Origin: Methylovulum sp.
GTDB taxonomy: Bacteria > Pseudomonadota > Gammaproteobacteria > Methylococcales > Methylomonadaceae
Assembly: GCA_028713595.1 (NCBI GenBank)
Contig: JAQTNZ010000187.1
Coordinates: forward strand, 1-5,857
Length of the DNA stretch: 5,857 nucleotides
Reading direction: 5' to 3'
Shown here in pieces: positions 4,960 through 5,857 of this stretch. Made by a program: the position numbers and the translations under genes. The number at the start of each line of letters is the position of its first letter. The first letter of the stretch is position 1. The notes beneath the pieces were generated by a model. That model saw only the letters and a program-made list of their open reading frames with translations. It searched no databases and had not been told where the DNA came from.

Positions 4960-5736
4960 TTAAAGCTTGGAAGCATCGTCTTTGGTACCGGCAGGACAGT
5001 TTCCATCTATGCCTGGACGATCTACTTCTAAAGTAGCAACCTGAACTTTTCCATTATGTTTTTCCCAGCAAATCCGTGCATACTCGTACGCAAAAATAGT
5101 ACCGTCAGATAGCTTTGCAATTGATTCTCCAGAAGATTCAGCTTTTACAGAAAACTCAGGGCTTCCAATCTGGGGGTTTTTGATTTTCAAGGTTAAGTTT
5201 CCAGATTTGCTTGTTTTTTTGGATGATTCTCGGTTAAAAACAGTGGCTACACTTGTTATGATCCGAGGAGTGTCATAACGTTTAAGCAAATCTAAATTTT
5301 CCTGATTTTGGGGCGAATTTATTTCTGTTACAAACTTATTTACATCAAAAAGTGTGAAGACAGAAAACTTGCCAGTTACCTTTGATTCGCTTGTTCCACT
5401 TCCGCTAACACTTCCTTCCGCCAATTCAATGCCAGCTTTAGCGGCGGCCTCCCATGCGGCTTTACCGGTTTGCTCATCAAATGCTTCTGTAACATGACGA
5501 GCTGTTATCTCGTGATCTAAATATGGTAAAAATTTAGGATCAAAAGAATTTACTCCGCTGCTTCTTTTTACTCCCGCGTACAGGAAATCTGTCCTAATTG
5601 CCCCAGACTTTCGAAATTTTGTTCCTTGTATTGTTAGGTAATTATCAGATTCATATACGTCGGGCTTAACAAACCAACAACCATTAAGACCAAGGACTAA
5701 TACGGTTGCAGATACAGCGATGTAAAAATTTTTCAT
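4960..5736 (-). CDS. Integron cassette lipoprotein, 258 aa, function unknown
   Basis: A secreted lipoprotein with a short signal peptide (MKNFYIAVSATVLVLGLNGC) ending in a lipobox LNGC, so Cys20 would be lipidated. There is no Asp at position +2 (Trp21), which in enterobacterial rules favours the outer membrane. After it come mixed beta-type segments, a Gly/Ser/Glu-rich stretch (107-119, EGSVSGSGTSESK) and two late cysteines, C223 and C247, that could form a disulfide. No catalytic motif or known domain is recognised. ATG 5736 has GGAGAT (complement of 5741-5746) at good spacing. The gene starts 37 bases after a GTTAGCT core and ends in TAA-TAG next to the attC, so it fills one whole cassette (4842-5778). 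Its AT-rich codon use differs from the left-hand genes, consistent with transfer. Confidence 0.82.
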   Translation of the reverse strand: MKNFYIAVSATVLVLGLNGCWFVKPDVYESDNYLTIQGTKFRKSGAIRTDFLYAGVKRSSGVNSFDPKFLPYLDHEITARHVTEAFDEQTGKAAWEAAAKAGIELAEGSVSGSGTSESKVTGKFSVFTLFDVNKFVTEINSPQNQENLDLLKRYDTPRIITSVATVFNRESSKKTSKSGNLTLKIKNPQIGSPEFSVKAESSGESIAKLSDGTIFAYEYARICWEKHNGKVQVATLEVDRPGIDGNCPAGTKDDASKL

Positions 5737-5772
5737 TTATATCTCCAAAAATGATTGTGGTTTGTTTTTTAC

Positions 5773-5779
5773 AGCTAAC
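5773..5779 (-). other. Integron core site at the head of the array (attI or last arm of an attC)
   Basis: On the minus strand the sequence AACGTTAGCT carries a GTTAGCT core, the same box as at 4952-4958, placed 37 bases before the lipoprotein start. This is where a cassette boundary must lie. The 78 bases beyond it (5780-5857) contain no RYYYAAC box and do not fold as an attC arm pair, apart from a local CCCCTAAAAAGGGG hairpin (5790-5803). It could therefore be attI, or the right arm of a longer attC cut by the window end. Confidence 0.5.
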
Positions 5780-5783
5780 GTTA

Positions 5784-5789
5784 AGTATA
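5784..5789 (-). promoter_or_regulatory. Possible -10 element facing the cassette array
   Basis: TATACT on the minus strand (5789-5784) is one base from the sigma-70 -10 consensus. A weak -35 candidate, TTTCAA, lies 16 bases upstream (5811-5806). A transcript would start near 5777, inside the core site, and read into the lipoprotein gene, as a cassette promoter would. The -35 match is poor, so this is tentative. Confidence 0.25.
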
Positions 5790-5828
5790 CCCCTAAAAAG
5801 GGGGCTTGAAATACACCTGTAAAGATGT

Positions 5829-5851
5829 ATATCATACTTGTATACTGATAT
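5829..5851. promoter_or_regulatory. AT-rich dyad at the window end, possible operator
   Basis: ATATCA (5829-5834) and TGATAT (5846-5851) are inverse complements separated by 11 bases, with TAC...GTA continuing the symmetry inside. Such a dyad next to a presumed promoter region could bind a dimeric regulator, but AT-rich sequence gives such matches by chance. Confidence 0.2.
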
Positions 5852-5857
5852 TTTTCA

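Noticed and set aside
4376..5036. Plus-strand frames at 4376-4636 and 4734-5036
   Set aside because: They lie antisense to cassette genes and across attC sites, with no ribosome binding site; the minus-strand 59-aa gene and lipoprotein explain the region better.
1..5857. CRISPR array, insertion sequence, tRNA or rRNA genes
   Set aside because: No regularly spaced direct repeats, no transposase frame and no recognisable tRNA or rRNA sequence were seen on either strand.

Overview
Organism. The window most resembles a gammaproteobacterium with a medium-GC genome, and a methylotroph or methanotroph relative is my best guess. The guess rests on the style of the left-hand genes (GCC/CCC/GGC-rich with many TTA codons), a DUF29-family gene, and REP-like elements of kinds I associate with methanotroph, cyanobacterial and nitrifier genomes. 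Nothing here fixes the taxon.

Left half (1-2880). This is ordinary chromosomal sequence on the + strand. It holds a YqaA-type small membrane protein, an uncharacterised multi-pass membrane protein with a PPGHG motif, a Tat-exported superoxide-reductase-like iron protein, a strong hairpin, and a membrane-anchored TPR protein. The spacing suggests short transcription units. The first three genes could be read together; the TPR gene lies behind the hairpin. No pathway ties them together clearly, beyond an envelope location for all four products.

Middle (2880-3610). A 138-bp element with perfect 26-bp inverted termini precedes a DUF29 gene. The DUF29 stop codon abuts a degenerate integron recombination site (attC) that points in the same + direction. 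A REP-like hairpin overlaps the far end of that site.

Right half (3611-5857). This is a gene-cassette array of a mobile integron type on the minus strand. It is more AT-rich than the left half. Two clear attC sites (4274-4389 and 4836-4958) and one more diverged site (4486-4622) separate four cassette units. Read in the minus direction these are: a 258-aa lipoprotein of unknown function; a 59-aa protein with a textbook ribosome binding site; a 212-bp unit with no convincing gene; and a 207-aa protein of unknown function that has lost a recognisable attC of its own. The array starts at a further core site near 5773-5779. That site is either the last arm of another attC or the attI site of the integron; the integrase, if present, would lie to the right of the window.

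The most interesting part is the array itself. It has three unannotatable cassette proteins, an ORF-less cassette, and an attC of opposite polarity where the array meets the DUF29 gene.
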